DNA of 64,000 nt from Pseudomonas sp. G34 (GTDB lineage: Bacteria; Pseudomonadota; Gammaproteobacteria; Pseudomonadales; Pseudomonadaceae), in NCBI RefSeq assembly GCF_031119625.1, contig NZ_JAVHZV010000023.1:1-64000 (forward strand), in the 5' to 3' direction. Under the pieces are notes generated by a model. That model was not told where the DNA came from. It was given only the letters and a program-made list of their open reading frames with translations, and did not search any database. The position numbers and the translations under genes are program-made. This document shows, piece by piece, positions 56,301 through 64,000 of this stretch. Position 1 is the stretch's first letter; each line of letters starts with the position of its first letter.

Positions 56301-59300
56301 CGGTCAGCGACCCGGACAAGCACACCTTCATCTACTGGGCCGACTTCAGCCAGGGCGACGTGTTGCGCCGCACCGGCCTGCGCAACGAGCGCCTTCATGT
56401 GCTGACCAAAGTGGTCACGCCAAACCACACCGTCACCCGCGACACTTACCACGAAATGGGCTGGCCGATCAGCGAGCGGCGCTTTATCGCGCCACAGAAT
56501 GGCGACCAGGTATCGGCGAAGAAGGTGAATTACACCGCCGTCGACCAATACCGCGCCTTGGACCGCGCCGGCGCGATGATCGCGGCCTGGTCGACCATCG
56601 ACCCGCTGCGCATCGAACAAGGCCTGGGCCTGCTGAGCAAAACCGAAGCCTTGGCGGGTAACGCCCCGGCGCGCACCGGTATCTTTATCCTCGATGCCGT
56701 AGACGAAGCGCAGAGCAACGGCAACGGTGATTTCTTCGCCTATTCGCCACTGCTCAACGGCGCGGCGGAAATCTTCAATGGCAGCATCGGTGATCTGGTC
56801 ACGGACGAGAACATCGTGCTGGCAGGCAAATCCGGTGTGACCGGCGGCGCCTGCGATTCTGATACGGGTAACTGTAAGTTCGCCGACCAGCTGGCTAGCG
56901 AGATCAAGAAAGACTGGCACGGCGGCGACACCCCGAGTGAAGGCACCGGCGCCCTGTACCTGGACAACAACGCCGGCGAGCTGCTGCTGTTCGGCCAGAA
57001 GAACGGCGACGGCCAGTTCGGCCTACCGTACCTGCTGCTGGGCCGCGTCGATATGCCGTACCCGGATGTCTATGGCCTGACCCGTAGCGGCAACCTGGCC
57101 CTGGTGGCCAACGGCAACGGCGGTGTGCAGGTGATCGACGTCACCAACATGACCGCGCCGTACCACGTCGGCTATATCAAGCCCAACGGTTTCGCCCGCG
57201 ACGTCAAGGTGCGTGGCCATTACGCCTATATCGCCGCCTCGGAAGAGGGCGTGGTGGTGGCTGACCTCAGCACCCCGGCCATGCCGATCGTGGCCAAGAT
57301 CGATACCCTGGGCGTGGCCAACCGCTTGAACCTGGTGGGCAACCAACTGTATGTCACCGATATGGCCGGCAGCGGCGAGAGCGCCCGCCTGAGCCGTATC
57401 GATATCAGCGAGCCGGACCAGCCACGCGTGGTTCAGGTGGTGGAAATTGCCCCGCATCGCCCGGATCAGACCCCGAACGGCCTGTATGACGTGCATGTGT
57501 CGGGCAACCTGGCTTATGTCACCGAACTGCTCTCCGACCAGGAAGACAAACCCTCGCAAAGCCTGGTACAGATCATTGACCTGGCCCGCGTTGGCCAGAG
57601 CGGTCTGGACGCCACCGTACCGGTCATGGTGCAGCGCAACGCCACACTGGATAACTTCGGCGTGCGTGGCGTTACCCTGGCCCGTGGTGCCATTCAGGTG
57701 GCGGCCGGCAAGGGCGGTATCGGCCGCATCGACCTGCCGGCGCTGACCGTGCTGCAACACAGCCCGCAAGTGGGCGAGACCGATATCAGCACCCAGTTGT
57801 CGCAGGTGCTGATCGAGCTGTCCGCCGTGCTGCCAGGCGACACCAACCTCAGCGACTTCGTACAGGTGTTGGAAGGCGATGCGCAAATCGGCCGTGATGT
57901 CACCGTGCAGTTCGATCTGTCCTTCGCCCCACGTGGCACCGACACCACCAAACGCCGTATCAAGCTGGTGCGCAAGGACGGCCAGAACCTGCTGCCGCGT
58001 CAGCGCTACTACGTGCGCATCAAGCAGGGCCTGAAACCGGTCACTGGCCAACCACTGGCCTCCGATTACGTGTTCACCTTCAGCACCGCCTCGGCTGATG
58101 CGCAGTACCCGGACATCATCAGCATCTGTACCCGTGAAAGCGCCGAGCGCCATGGCTGTGTCAACGTCGGTGATGTGCGCGGCGGTACCCAGGTAGTGGT
58201 GCGCGGTAGCAACTTCGGTGACCAGCCACGCCTGTCCGTGGGTGGCGAGCCGCTGGTGGTGGAAAACCGTGTGGTGGATGCCGACACCGGCATCGTCACG
58301 ATCTACGCCAAAACCGTACCCAACTACCCAGGCCCGGCCTCGGTCACCGTCACCACCGCTGCCGGCCTGAGCGACACCGTGCTCGGCGGCTTTGTGTTCG
58401 TCGATGAGCTGAGCATTTCCCACCTGACGCCAGCTGTGGTGCGCGTGGCGCAAACCGGCAAGAACGATCGCGTCGAACTGGTGGGCAAGGGCTTCCACTC
58501 CGGCATGACCCTCACCGCCTACAAGAGCGGCGAGCCGGGCACCGCCAAGACCTTCAAGGTCGGCTCCGATGACCTGCGCCTGTACAGCGCCGAGCGCATG
58601 AGCCTGCTGGTGCCGGACCTGCGTGACGACGAAGGCGGCGGTTATCGCGGCTTTATCGATATCGAGCTGGCTGACGACCTCGGTCGCCACTACGTACAAC
58701 GCAATGCCCTGTTCTATGGCCGCCTGCAACTGGACCGCAGCCTGGAAAGCGAGCCGCCGATGACCAGGGAGGTAATCGATGCGCGCCTGAAAACCCTCGC
58801 TGATGGCCAACTGACCAGCTACGTGCCCGACCCGCTGAAACTGCCACCGGGTAATATCGTCGACCTGGCTGCAGACAGCGAGCTGCACATGCTCTATGTG
58901 CTTGGCCGTGGCGAGCTGAAAGGCCAGGCCCCAGGCAATCTGCTCAACCTCGAGCAGTTGCAGCACTACTATGCGCCGGGCTGGATCAGCCTGGTCAAGT
59001 ACGACCCGGCGAAGATCGCCGAGGCCGCACCGCGTCATGGCCTGGGGTACTACAACCTACCGCAGGATCTGCAACCCAGCGCCATGGCCCTGGCCGAGAA
59101 GCAGCTGTACGTCACCGCCCGTGGCTACGACTTCCCGTACCTGGACACCGAATACGAAGGCCGCAGCGTGCTGCTGGTGTACGACCGCGAAACCCGTGAC
59201 CCGGACGTGCTCACCGAGCAGCCGCCCGGCAAGGACCGCGACATTCGCTACAGCCTGCCGCTGCCCAACGGTACCGTGGCCGAGAAGGTGGTCGCCCATC

Positions 59301-62300
59301 AGGGCCTGCTGTTGATCAACGCCGGCAAGGAAGGCGTGGTGGTGGTCAGCATCGCCGACCCGCTGCGCCCGAGTGTGGTGCGCCGTCTCACCTCGGCCAC
59401 CGTCGATGGTCGTACCCTGGCACTGACCAACGTTACCGATATCAGCGTGATCGGCGATGCCCTGCATGTGGTCAACAGCGGCAGCCGGGTGATCTTCGAC
59501 CTGAGCAAACCGTCGTTGCCGCAACTGGGCGATTCGCGCGTCACCGGGCTCACTGGCATCACCGCCGACGGCAGCCAGTTTGTCACCGGCAACGGCTTGA
59601 ACCTTTACGATGCCAGCCGTCCGGCCTTTATCCGCGAACAGGGCCGTTACCTCTCCGGTGGTTTCAGCGTGCCGGGCGAGAGTGTGGGTATCCGTGCCCA
59701 GGTCAGCACGGCCTTCAACCTGACCCAGATGGGCAGCGACAAGGCCGATTGCGAGAAAGGTTCTATCGGTTACCTGGGCTTCTATGACTTCAGCCGCGCC
59801 GACAACATCAGCCTGCTCGATGCCCTCGGCCTGCCGTACTGTATCCGCCTGCCTGCCGCCGGGCTGCTGATGAAACCGTACCGGGTCAATCCATCGACGC
59901 TCACCGACCAGGGCATCGCCGCGTTCGCCACCTATACCGCGTCGGGCGACGATGTCATTTCCAACCTCGGCTTGGTCGATTTGCTGACCCAGGAGCTGGT
60001 GCGCTCCATTCCGGCCGATGGCGCCGACGGTGTGCCGCTGGACAGCCCGCTGACCCTGCAATTCACCCGGTCGCTGAGCGCTCTGGATGACGAGCAGCTG
60101 CGTCAGTTCCTGGTGCTGCAACACGACGCCCAGAACAACCAGCCGGCCAGCGAACTGCCGTACACCCTGCAGCGCAGCACCGACGGTCGCGTACTCAGCG
60201 TGCAGCCGGCGCAGAGCCTGCAAGCCAACCACAGCTATCGCCTGATCCTCAAAGGCGACCTGTCTAGCCGCCGCAGCCGTGGCTTGCTGGATCATGCCAT
60301 TCGCCTGCGTGCCGGTGTGGCCGGTGGCGCCCAGGTACAGATCGTCAGCACCGCGCCGGGCATGCTCGACGTCGGCGGCGGTGAGCTGGATGTGGTGCTG
60401 CGTGGCGCCAGTGGCCAGGTGCAGTTCAGCGTCTCCGGACAGGCCGCCAACGGTTCGCAGGTCGAGACCCTGGCAGACGGCACCGCTCGCTACCGCGTAC
60501 AGGCGCCGTCCAGCTTGCCGGGCGCCGCCAGCCTGCAAGTGGTCAGTGGCAACGGCAGCAAGGCGTCGAAAGTCGGCGCGGTGCAGTTTGTTGAACCGCT
60601 GCTGCTGCGCTCGCTGACCCCCGCCCTGGGCTCGCTCAACGGCGGTACCAAGGTGCAGATCAAAGGCCAGGGCTTCCGCAGCGAAACCGGCGCCATGAGC
60701 GTGTACTTCGGCGCTATGCCGGTCACCCAGTACAAGGTGCTGGACGCTGAAACCCTGGAAGTGGTGACGCCCGCCGGCCCGATTGGCACCGTCGATGTGC
60801 GTGTACAGCTGAGCAACGGCCAGCAGGGCACTCTGAACCAGGCCTTTACCTATCAACAGCCACCGCAATCGCAGATCCGTGATGACGGCGGGCGCATCTA
60901 CGACATGGCGCTGGACCCGTCCGGCAGCCTGCTGTTCTCGGCGCAAGGCACCAGCGGCGTTCTGGTGTACGACATCAACGCCGGCAACTACACCGCCGAC
61001 CCGCAGAAGCCGCTGAACCCGGATGACCTGTTGCGCCTGATCGACCGCAATGGCGACAAGTCCGACGACCGCATCATTTCGCGTATCGCCCTGCCGTCGA
61101 ACTTCATCGCCGTAGGCGTGGAGCCTTTCTTCGAGCGCGGCAGCGACCGTGTGTACATCACTGCGGTGCACCTGGACGGCGCCGGCAACCCGGATGCCGC
61201 CCGCCTGTACACCGTGGCCTTCGATGAGCTGGATCCGTCCAAGACCACCATTATCGGTAGCCTGGAACTGCCTGGCACCTCGGTGCGCGGCCTACGTGTG
61301 CGCAACGCCCGTGTCTTGCTGGCCATGGGTGAAGAAGGCCTGGGCATCGTCGACTCCTTCCTGCCGAACAAGACCTACCTGGTGCAAAGCCTGGCCGCCG
61401 CGCCGAAGTTGCCCATGCTGGATATTGCCATCCAGACCGGTATCGGCACTCAGGCCGGGGACGGCACCGCCGCCGGCCTGATCGTCGCCGTGGGTGGCGC
61501 CTTTGATTACCGCACCAACCGTCTGCTGACCAAGGAAGCCATTGGCAGCGGCGGCCTGCAGGTGTACAGCCAGACCGCCAACGCGGGGCTGAAACGCCTT
61601 GGCCAGCTCGACCTGCCGGGTACCCGCGTGTCGCTGCAAGGCCGCTACGCCTACGTGGCGGCTGGCGCCAGCGGTGTGGCGGTGGTTGATTTGCTCGACC
61701 CGAGCTCGCCAACCGTGGTCGCGCGGATCAACGACATCGGCTACGTCTACGATCTCGACTTCAACGGCAACACCCTCTATGTCGCCCGTGGCGACAAGGG
61801 TGTGCTGATGGTTGATGTAACCAACCCGCTCAAACCGGTTGCTGGTCGCAGCATGACCTCCAGCGGCAGCGTGGAAAGCGTGGTGGCGGGTGACTACTCG
61901 GCGCATTCGGGCGGCGTGGATGGCAAGGGCAGCCTGTTGCAGGTGGTACCAGACGTGGTGCTGAAGCTGCACGCGGTCGACCCGGCCAACGGCATCCTCG
62001 ACCGTCAGGTGGACGGCAGCGTGCAAGTGATGGCGCGCTTTAACAAGGCCATCGACCTGTACCCGGCCAACAGCGCCCTGTTCCAGCTGCTCAACAGTCA
62101 GGGCCAGGCCTTGCCGGCCACCGTGCAGATCGTCAACAACGACGCCAAGCTGGTGCTGCCGACCAGCAGCGTTGACCGCCTTACCGTGGGTGAGCGCCTG
62201 ACCTTGGTGGCCAAGGCCGGCCTCGCCTCGGTGAAACCGATTACTGCCAGCGACACCGTGGTATTGCAGCGCCTGGCCCAGGATCAGCGCGTGCCGCTGA

Positions 62301-64000
62301 CCTACCGTGGCGCGCGCAATGATGCGTTGTCCATTGAAGCCGTTACGCCGCGTCGCGTTGCACAAAACACTGTCAGCCTGGTGACCGTCAGCGCCCTGGG
62401 AATCCCGGCCAACCTGGCGCAGGTGCGTCTGTATGCGGGTGACCGCGCGCTGTCTATCGAAGGCGTGACCCGCGATAACACCGCCGCTGCGGCGGTGCTG
62501 AAAGTCAGCGTGCCGGCCTTGCCAGCTGCGGGCCAGTACAACCTGACCCTGCAAGTGCAGCGCGACGGCATCTGGCAGCAGACCGTGCTGGAAGGCGCCC
62601 TGCTGGTGGACGCACCGATCCGTTTCGACGCCCTGGTACCGCTGTGGGGCCCGGTGGCCGGCGATACCGTGGTGACCATTACCGGTGACGGCTTCGAGCC
62701 GGGCAACACCGTGATGGATGGCCTCAAGGTGCGCTTCGGCGGCCTGCCGGTCGGCCGTATCGAGGTGTTGGCCAGCAACCGCATGCGCGTGACCTCGCCC
62801 CGTGGCGCGCCGGGCAAAGTCGATGTGCTGGGTGAAGACCGTTACGGCAACCAGGCCAGCTTGACCGGCGACCGTGGTTTCGGCTACGGCCTGCGCAAAC
62901 AGTCGGAACTGCATCCGTCGCTGCTGTACCCGAGCGATGTATGGATCGACCAACAGACCGGCGTGGCCATCACCAACGGCGGCCATATGGTCAACGGCTA
63001 TGGCAAGCAGACCCTGGCCAGCGGTGGCTGGTTGCCGGAGCTGTACCGCGCTGCCTCGTTCTCGGTGCAGGACGCCAGCAAGCCAGTCCTGGTCGGCGGC
63101 GCCTCTTCGCTGCCAAGCGACAACCTGCGCCTGAGCCTGAAGCAACAGGCCGCCGCGATTTACAAGCGCATGGAAGGGCTCAATCCCGTTGAGCCCACCG
63201 AAGAAGAACAGGAACTGCTCGACCGCCAGGCCGCGCAGGATTTCAACGTGGGCTTCGACTCGCTGCGCGTCAGCCCCACCGTGGAGTGGGAACAGAACAC
63301 CTGGCGCAAACGCCTATACGTGGCCAGCGGCGTGGGCGGCGTGGCGCGCCTGAACCTGGACGAACAGAACGGCCTGCAAACCATCCAGGAAGAAGACCTG
63401 TCTGCGCCGATCAGCCGTGTGGTCAAGCAGGGCCCTGGCCTGATCGCGGCCTCGGTGGAAGTCACCGCCAAGCCGCCAAATTCTGACCAATGCACCTTCA
63501 ATATCGATGTTGCGGAGCCGTCCGATCTCTTCGCCCTCAACTACCAGAGTGGCGACGACCCGGTACGCGTTGCGCCGCCCAGCGGCCTACAGGGCGGTGC
63601 GCTGCTACAACTGAACGATGGCTGGCTGTTCACCGGTGGCAAGGTGCGTGGTGCCAAGTGGGCCAACTGTCCGGGCTGGGACGAGTCCCTCGGCGTACCA
63701 GTAGATGGCAAGACCGGTGAAATCCGCGCCCTCAACCTGTTCGACCCAGCGCAAACGCGCAGCTACAGCTTTGTTGCCAACCCGCAGGACATGGTCGCCT
63801 ATGGCCGTTACCTGGTGGCAGCCGTTGGCAGCCGTGGTGTGGAAATCATCAACCGCGACGAACCCGAAGAGCGCACGCTGCTCAGCCTCGACGAGAAGCT
63901 GCAAGCCACGGCGGGCCGTGGCGTACGTCTGCGCATGGCCGGCAACCTGCTGTTTGTGGCTGCCGACAGCGGCGTGGTGGTGGTCGACCTGCGCGAGCCG
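47312..64000 (+). CDS. giant secreted Ig-like/beta-propeller protein, 3' end outside window
   Basis: One reading frame of at least 5,563 codons, still open at the window edge. Signal peptide: TLAALFVLASSGAFA, cleavage near residue 33. Residues about 450-3,230 are tandem Ig-like domains of the Big_7 kind (for example PVEFRANATDDLGLRQVDFY; DDVAVKSVEFWLDDNLVG). From about 3,240 a super-module recurs: LVIVD-like beta-propeller (3,240-3,489; 3,847-4,110; 4,525-4,850; 5,203 onward), Big_5-like domain (3,490; 4,230; 4,880) and IPT/TIG domain (3,610 and 3,700; 4,430; 5,108). Start ambiguous: ATG 47312 or in-frame ATG 47330, neither with a strong ribosome binding site. Likely extracellular or surface-bound; the adjacent gspCD pair suggests type II export. 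Function unknown. Confidence 0.88.
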   Translation, partial: MELNANMLHGCCSLGFRRTLAALFVLASSGAFAEAEFDIRTAAALGSAGSASDYVLAVTDCRQLAEVTIDATSQRLLPIDAARDSSAPNSCSFNFRIDGATALQPAVKLKFADGTQQDYSETFQQERQAPELQLTQLAIESSEGGQFLVASFDAADDVDLSYVSFTLTGLRASDLRAAGGVVSRAEQTAFLRMPQGARVFPRTDGQRSYTLRQRLDQPLSADEVARNALVMVQAVAVDASGNQNSYSDIRFIGDNVDEAARSISVHPDRLLFSDALQSARLVPEVDFEFRGVTPLAGLGTGVSYRSGDTSKVWVSAEGVVYPLAETAGQAVSVYLSYPGLAEISLPVNVDFTRKLVSLRYEGQAAGQPLVLPRLNGFQSLPSLIAVFDDGSEAPLADSLAVELTLPAGSDGVLERNAQGQLLARAQIPASSPLTLQARLQRYPEIGVDLPVAAEDAAPTVELQPEATIAVGSVLELSATASDDVAVKSVEFWLDDNLVGRRLSPPYALSLPIEQELEGRTLRLRAVAFDGTGKSQSTAERPVKVVAKANPQVPEFVFEAPVDAQRVIENSPLRAVIAVNLGTLPDIEYQSGISLVEYFLDGRKVGETSFPAFEQRPQQANPKKIDMVEIWQATLQVPEISVRETSIGLSARVHASNGGVTDAPARLLRILENQKPIARITQPAAGSIATVGQTMAITVEASDDTLDAGTDIFLQVNGTEAGAYRHVVDNFDGNAFGLRSTSHTFQLPIKPEWLGRTLELRAQAVDLHQQSNLSEPLLLPVKGDQAPTVSLSYPVEGAHLVSGQPVEFRANATDDLGLRQVDFYVNDKLIGSDLRAPYSVVYQAPPGVESETPLVLHAIATDSAAQTARSPSVNVTLGKDEDDPVLNLASPAISVSDAGQDLAPVVENSTFVLKLTGYDNVGVERLELYGVVKEAGVGYRLTGNLNDRLSSVDGDLTVQQIPGALKAYSTIKVVSAPTFKRLDGVRYDRYPIRAVATDGTGNDSELQVLIGVGADSKPEVRALSPTQGSLYSQDTLNVDVVARDDRAVHALEASLWAAGGSTPLWQKRLDQTAGLIPGPETVNRLSIDLKSLKLANQERQLRLKVVAVDDVGQPSDSKELAVKVLADTLGPRLAVISPTQGASLYAGNKVTVKLRGVDDTKLVSLAALSAGKTLHSRTLTNEQQAASFDDQFEFTVPSEGEEVVIELRGEDQYGNGAAPTLWRFPLSKDLPPVVSVRAPAPGARLYEGEAFTAQVLATDDRKVTKLEFFQRTGGQTQVLKTIAGADLDKAVGGYIGAALRVPNKAAADTAMGVRATDSAGQATEAPFDLEIIDDTEAPTLQLNKPAGDFSLEPGASFELQGSAGDNQWVDAIDAVFIDPQSKEEHAVAWTLFSRMDRVETVKVPNPGTLGAVLVGQRFYADFEARLRLTPELTRRYSGKVLQLVLRARDRGVNETRSPPINVTVLADDKGPQINIQQPLERLFDRQETQLQVNLKDDTVVASYEVRLLDDDGRNEVLAQATGLSEAEVNVPGSGVKEIDIERYRPQAEPIALTLTVKATDLLGNESLQTRRILIQSDQPPKLAWRDAAPSAQQERGQPLRGSLQVTDDYENSTIEHLLAFSSLRDLNTARQAKGLTLKKDNRNIPQLAFDYPEAGSWQGALLYNEKTFLSVSNGRLTLQGGEESKAPRSLKVGEQTSSWEVQTYSRNLCQVRPATHEVQAVNGLLDLQALTTNDTTRLVLRPRSGAPAFIRELQFTLQESAAADVTAASGARMPGRYALSLLLQDGTGSAAQTAFLQLARSGSQRQVEQSFATLMPVPVEAQGTSVTLIGFATDRFSHERGEQPLSVLLQQPLSLDELAPSARLVSPVAGTVAIPMQQLNLNLAFSDDSLALKSLRLLENRSRTVHDLGVSYGQTSWQVPYTVPKGFTSGELELTLIAEDFSGRSSEHSLIYPLQANEKPQLTFAGFNTYWVNGHYEKALTDPARINYGEFWVRINERFRLDTTLRDDAGLAAYRIVRLKRDGSVAAVVYERSFQVNCPTAPPLVAEDKTEVLFDQTEPTEYRLELTDTYGNLAERTFLVHPLTNVVPEVRITAPAEDQEIVAGTFRIRVGLVAADDRLLTDSRLKVFANGVPLPVMSSAAGATGGDLVVDAAFASIHDSLQANYDASIADDFGRRNSPYALQRTFVLEVPQGLIRHNETLKLTAQIEDSDGAVGLFGRQIKVMADQIKPEPLIKRPGVGFGAPEDSDFTVAFQAYDNVKVNRLTLARAYGVLKNDGTYVKQNFTLVRSIDGIPADDYEPVTTLNIDTPEYHQLMHVDRLFTILQGFGLASSDVKRVDVLLRVEAFDAANSQAYEVGYPVRVDERPTLDVAEPVSGAKVVEGNPLYVNVKAFDDVGIEYVNIIATYGNGQTPYIQRLRTSPYNFMVPVPAFDNANPDANRIHLAIEAVDTYGVAHNDLDAHRAEESLDVEIIRDQLPSVVIATPKDGAESTEGQLLLVEVNAVDDVGVDRVVLNIAGYKGGDRSLTDMVFPYEFLVEVPYGQAGTDLSLTASTLERRADGKGRSVSTAQPVKVRVIKDTKAPQLTVKLPLATGASVAEKRSLPYQLEVTDNVRVGSVSLGLYADRNGDGTFADDERVADRLLLSGPYIGNLPVGSIADYLGRTTDLPESLPLQLRVTARDPSGNEAKENIGVNLLRNQAPEVNAIKLLDARGFAMGDVTDLTEGRGIVVQVQASDAEVGVDAAALYYSIGAAGAEPKFQALGEDSAAPYQFHFKVPTGRVDQVLRLRAKARDLDGYESGFVDLPGSIKIKADKAPNARIVKPDNDNAVVIDGEDVEVFVEAFDDLGPEGIDHVTFYVNGVPVFSTEQSYGQQVGSHAQDHVYRALIAAPAGVNGFTVQAIAYDVLGQAGESQIVRVGKLEDTVIPRLGVLYPIDKDVLTMGESLRAVVSIEDMGGAISDVSMLWSREYQTEDGEWKVTDQYPLKLFRDDGRANGDTTPVSDPDKHTFIYWADFSQGDVLRRTGLRNERLHVLTKVVTPNHTVTRDTYHEMGWPISERRFIAPQNGDQVSAKKVNYTAVDQYRALDRAGAMIAAWSTIDPLRIEQGLGLLSKTEALAGNAPARTGIFILDAVDEAQSNGNGDFFAYSPLLNGAAEIFNGSIGDLVTDENIVLAGKSGVTGGACDSDTGNCKFADQLASEIKKDWHGGDTPSEGTGALYLDNNAGELLLFGQKNGDGQFGLPYLLLGRVDMPYPDVYGLTRSGNLALVANGNGGVQVIDVTNMTAPYHVGYIKPNGFARDVKVRGHYAYIAASEEGVVVADLSTPAMPIVAKIDTLGVANRLNLVGNQLYVTDMAGSGESARLSRIDISEPDQPRVVQVVEIAPHRPDQTPNGLYDVHVSGNLAYVTELLSDQEDKPSQSLVQIIDLARVGQSGLDATVPVMVQRNATLDNFGVRGVTLARGAIQVAAGKGGIGRIDLPALTVLQHSPQVGETDISTQLSQVLIELSAVLPGDTNLSDFVQVLEGDAQIGRDVTVQFDLSFAPRGTDTTKRRIKLVRKDGQNLLPRQRYYVRIKQGLKPVTGQPLASDYVFTFSTASADAQYPDIISICTRESAERHGCVNVGDVRGGTQVVVRGSNFGDQPRLSVGGEPLVVENRVVDADTGIVTIYAKTVPNYPGPASVTVTTAAGLSDTVLGGFVFVDELSISHLTPAVVRVAQTGKNDRVELVGKGFHSGMTLTAYKSGEPGTAKTFKVGSDDLRLYSAERMSLLVPDLRDDEGGGYRGFIDIELADDLGRHYVQRNALFYGRLQLDRSLESEPPMTREVIDARLKTLADGQLTSYVPDPLKLPPGNIVDLAADSELHMLYVLGRGELKGQAPGNLLNLEQLQHYYAPGWISLVKYDPAKIAEAAPRHGLGYYNLPQDLQPSAMALAEKQLYVTARGYDFPYLDTEYEGRSVLLVYDRETRDPDVLTEQPPGKDRDIRYSLPLPNGTVAEKVVAHQGLLLINAGKEGVVVVSIADPLRPSVVRRLTSATVDGRTLALTNVTDISVIGDALHVVNSGSRVIFDLSKPSLPQLGDSRVTGLTGITADGSQFVTGNGLNLYDASRPAFIREQGRYLSGGFSVPGESVGIRAQVSTAFNLTQMGSDKADCEKGSIGYLGFYDFSRADNISLLDALGLPYCIRLPAAGLLMKPYRVNPSTLTDQGIAAFATYTASGDDVISNLGLVDLLTQELVRSIPADGADGVPLDSPLTLQFTRSLSALDDEQLRQFLVLQHDAQNNQPASELPYTLQRSTDGRVLSVQPAQSLQANHSYRLILKGDLSSRRSRGLLDHAIRLRAGVAGGAQVQIVSTAPGMLDVGGGELDVVLRGASGQVQFSVSGQAANGSQVETLADGTARYRVQAPSSLPGAASLQVVSGNGSKASKVGAVQFVEPLLLRSLTPALGSLNGGTKVQIKGQGFRSETGAMSVYFGAMPVTQYKVLDAETLEVVTPAGPIGTVDVRVQLSNGQQGTLNQAFTYQQPPQSQIRDDGGRIYDMALDPSGSLLFSAQGTSGVLVYDINAGNYTADPQKPLNPDDLLRLIDRNGDKSDDRIISRIALPSNFIAVGVEPFFERGSDRVYITAVHLDGAGNPDAARLYTVAFDELDPSKTTIIGSLELPGTSVRGLRVRNARVLLAMGEEGLGIVDSFLPNKTYLVQSLAAAPKLPMLDIAIQTGIGTQAGDGTAAGLIVAVGGAFDYRTNRLLTKEAIGSGGLQVYSQTANAGLKRLGQLDLPGTRVSLQGRYAYVAAGASGVAVVDLLDPSSPTVVARINDIGYVYDLDFNGNTLYVARGDKGVLMVDVTNPLKPVAGRSMTSSGSVESVVAGDYSAHSGGVDGKGSLLQVVPDVVLKLHAVDPANGILDRQVDGSVQVMARFNKAIDLYPANSALFQLLNSQGQALPATVQIVNNDAKLVLPTSSVDRLTVGERLTLVAKAGLASVKPITASDTVVLQRLAQDQRVPLTYRGARNDALSIEAVTPRRVAQNTVSLVTVSALGIPANLAQVRLYAGDRALSIEGVTRDNTAAAAVLKVSVPALPAAGQYNLTLQVQRDGIWQQTVLEGALLVDAPIRFDALVPLWGPVAGDTVVTITGDGFEPGNTVMDGLKVRFGGLPVGRIEVLASNRMRVTSPRGAPGKVDVLGEDRYGNQASLTGDRGFGYGLRKQSELHPSLLYPSDVWIDQQTGVAITNGGHMVNGYGKQTLASGGWLPELYRAASFSVQDASKPVLVGGASSLPSDNLRLSLKQQAAAIYKRMEGLNPVEPTEEEQELLDRQAAQDFNVGFDSLRVSPTVEWEQNTWRKRLYVASGVGGVARLNLDEQNGLQTIQEEDLSAPISRVVKQGPGLIAASVEVTAKPPNSDQCTFNIDVAEPSDLFALNYQSGDDPVRVAPPSGLQGGALLQLNDGWLFTGGKVRGAKWANCPGWDESLGVPVDGKTGEIRALNLFDPAQTRSYSFVANPQDMVAYGRYLVAAVGSRGVEIINRDEPEERTLLSLDEKLQATAGRGVRLRMAGNLLFVAADSGVVVVDLREP

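Noticed and set aside
52157..63145. Very long minus-strand open frames (for example 52157-54256, 54431-56920, 59057-61171) opposite the giant gene
   Set aside because: They lie in the mirror frame of a high-GC coding strand, their residues show no recognisable domain, and they are interrupted while the plus-strand frame is open throughout with clear Ig-like and propeller motifs.

Overview
The window reads as the chromosome of a Pseudomonas-type gammaproteobacterium. It is GC-rich with tightly packed operons, carries REP-like intergenic hairpins, and has an xcpP/xcpQ-like (GspC/GspD) type II secretion pair and typical Pseudomonas catabolic and transport gene families. The species was not determined. 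All functional names come from motif and family recognition by eye; no database search was possible.

Region 1 (about 0.1-7.5 kb) is a sugar-acid catabolic locus around a LysR regulator. Minus strand: an XylX-like FAH-superfamily enzyme and an IlvD/Edd aldonate dehydratase. Plus strand: LysR regulator, then an MFS acid transporter, an SDR dehydrogenase and a second FAH-family hydrolase. Two matching operator/promoter modules, one on each side of the lysR gene, face outward towards the two operons. Region 2 (8.2-24.2 kb) holds uptake and catabolic genes: a TAXI-type TRAP transporter; an orphan polyamine-type binding protein with a divergent LysR gene; a polyamine-type ABC transporter operon ending in a P1/DmpA aminopeptidase and controlled by a divergent RpiR-type regulator; and a monooxygenase-RidA-DUF1028-ArgE operon. 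A dCache-GGDEF diguanylate cyclase follows.

Region 3 (26.13-44.33 kb) is an 18.2-kb integrative element inserted in a CAT-anticodon tRNA gene. A 50-bp perfect copy of the tRNA 3' part marks each end. The left end has a tyrosine integrase, an XRE-like repressor with an 11-12-bp-arm operator, a small excisionase/AlpA-like protein, a replication protein whose gene contains an iteron-like array, and a C4-like antisense RNA followed by a three-gene small-ORF operon. The cargo looks defensive: a two-gene cassette of a DGQHR/DUF262-like protein plus a HEPN (RNxxxH) protein; a type I restriction-modification system (hsdR, hsdM, hsdS) with an Abi_2 HEPN gene between hsdR and hsdM; and two proteins I could not identify. 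The HEPN/DGMQR pair is my best candidate for an undescribed system.

Region 4 (44.46 kb to the end) resumes the core genome with gspC-gspD on the minus strand. Divergent from them is a single uninterrupted reading frame of at least 5,563 codons that runs off the window. It encodes a signal-peptide-bearing giant protein built of bacterial Ig-like domains followed by a repeated super-module of beta-propeller, Big_5-like and IPT/TIG domains. Its position beside the secretin pair suggests, but does not prove, that type II secretion exports it.
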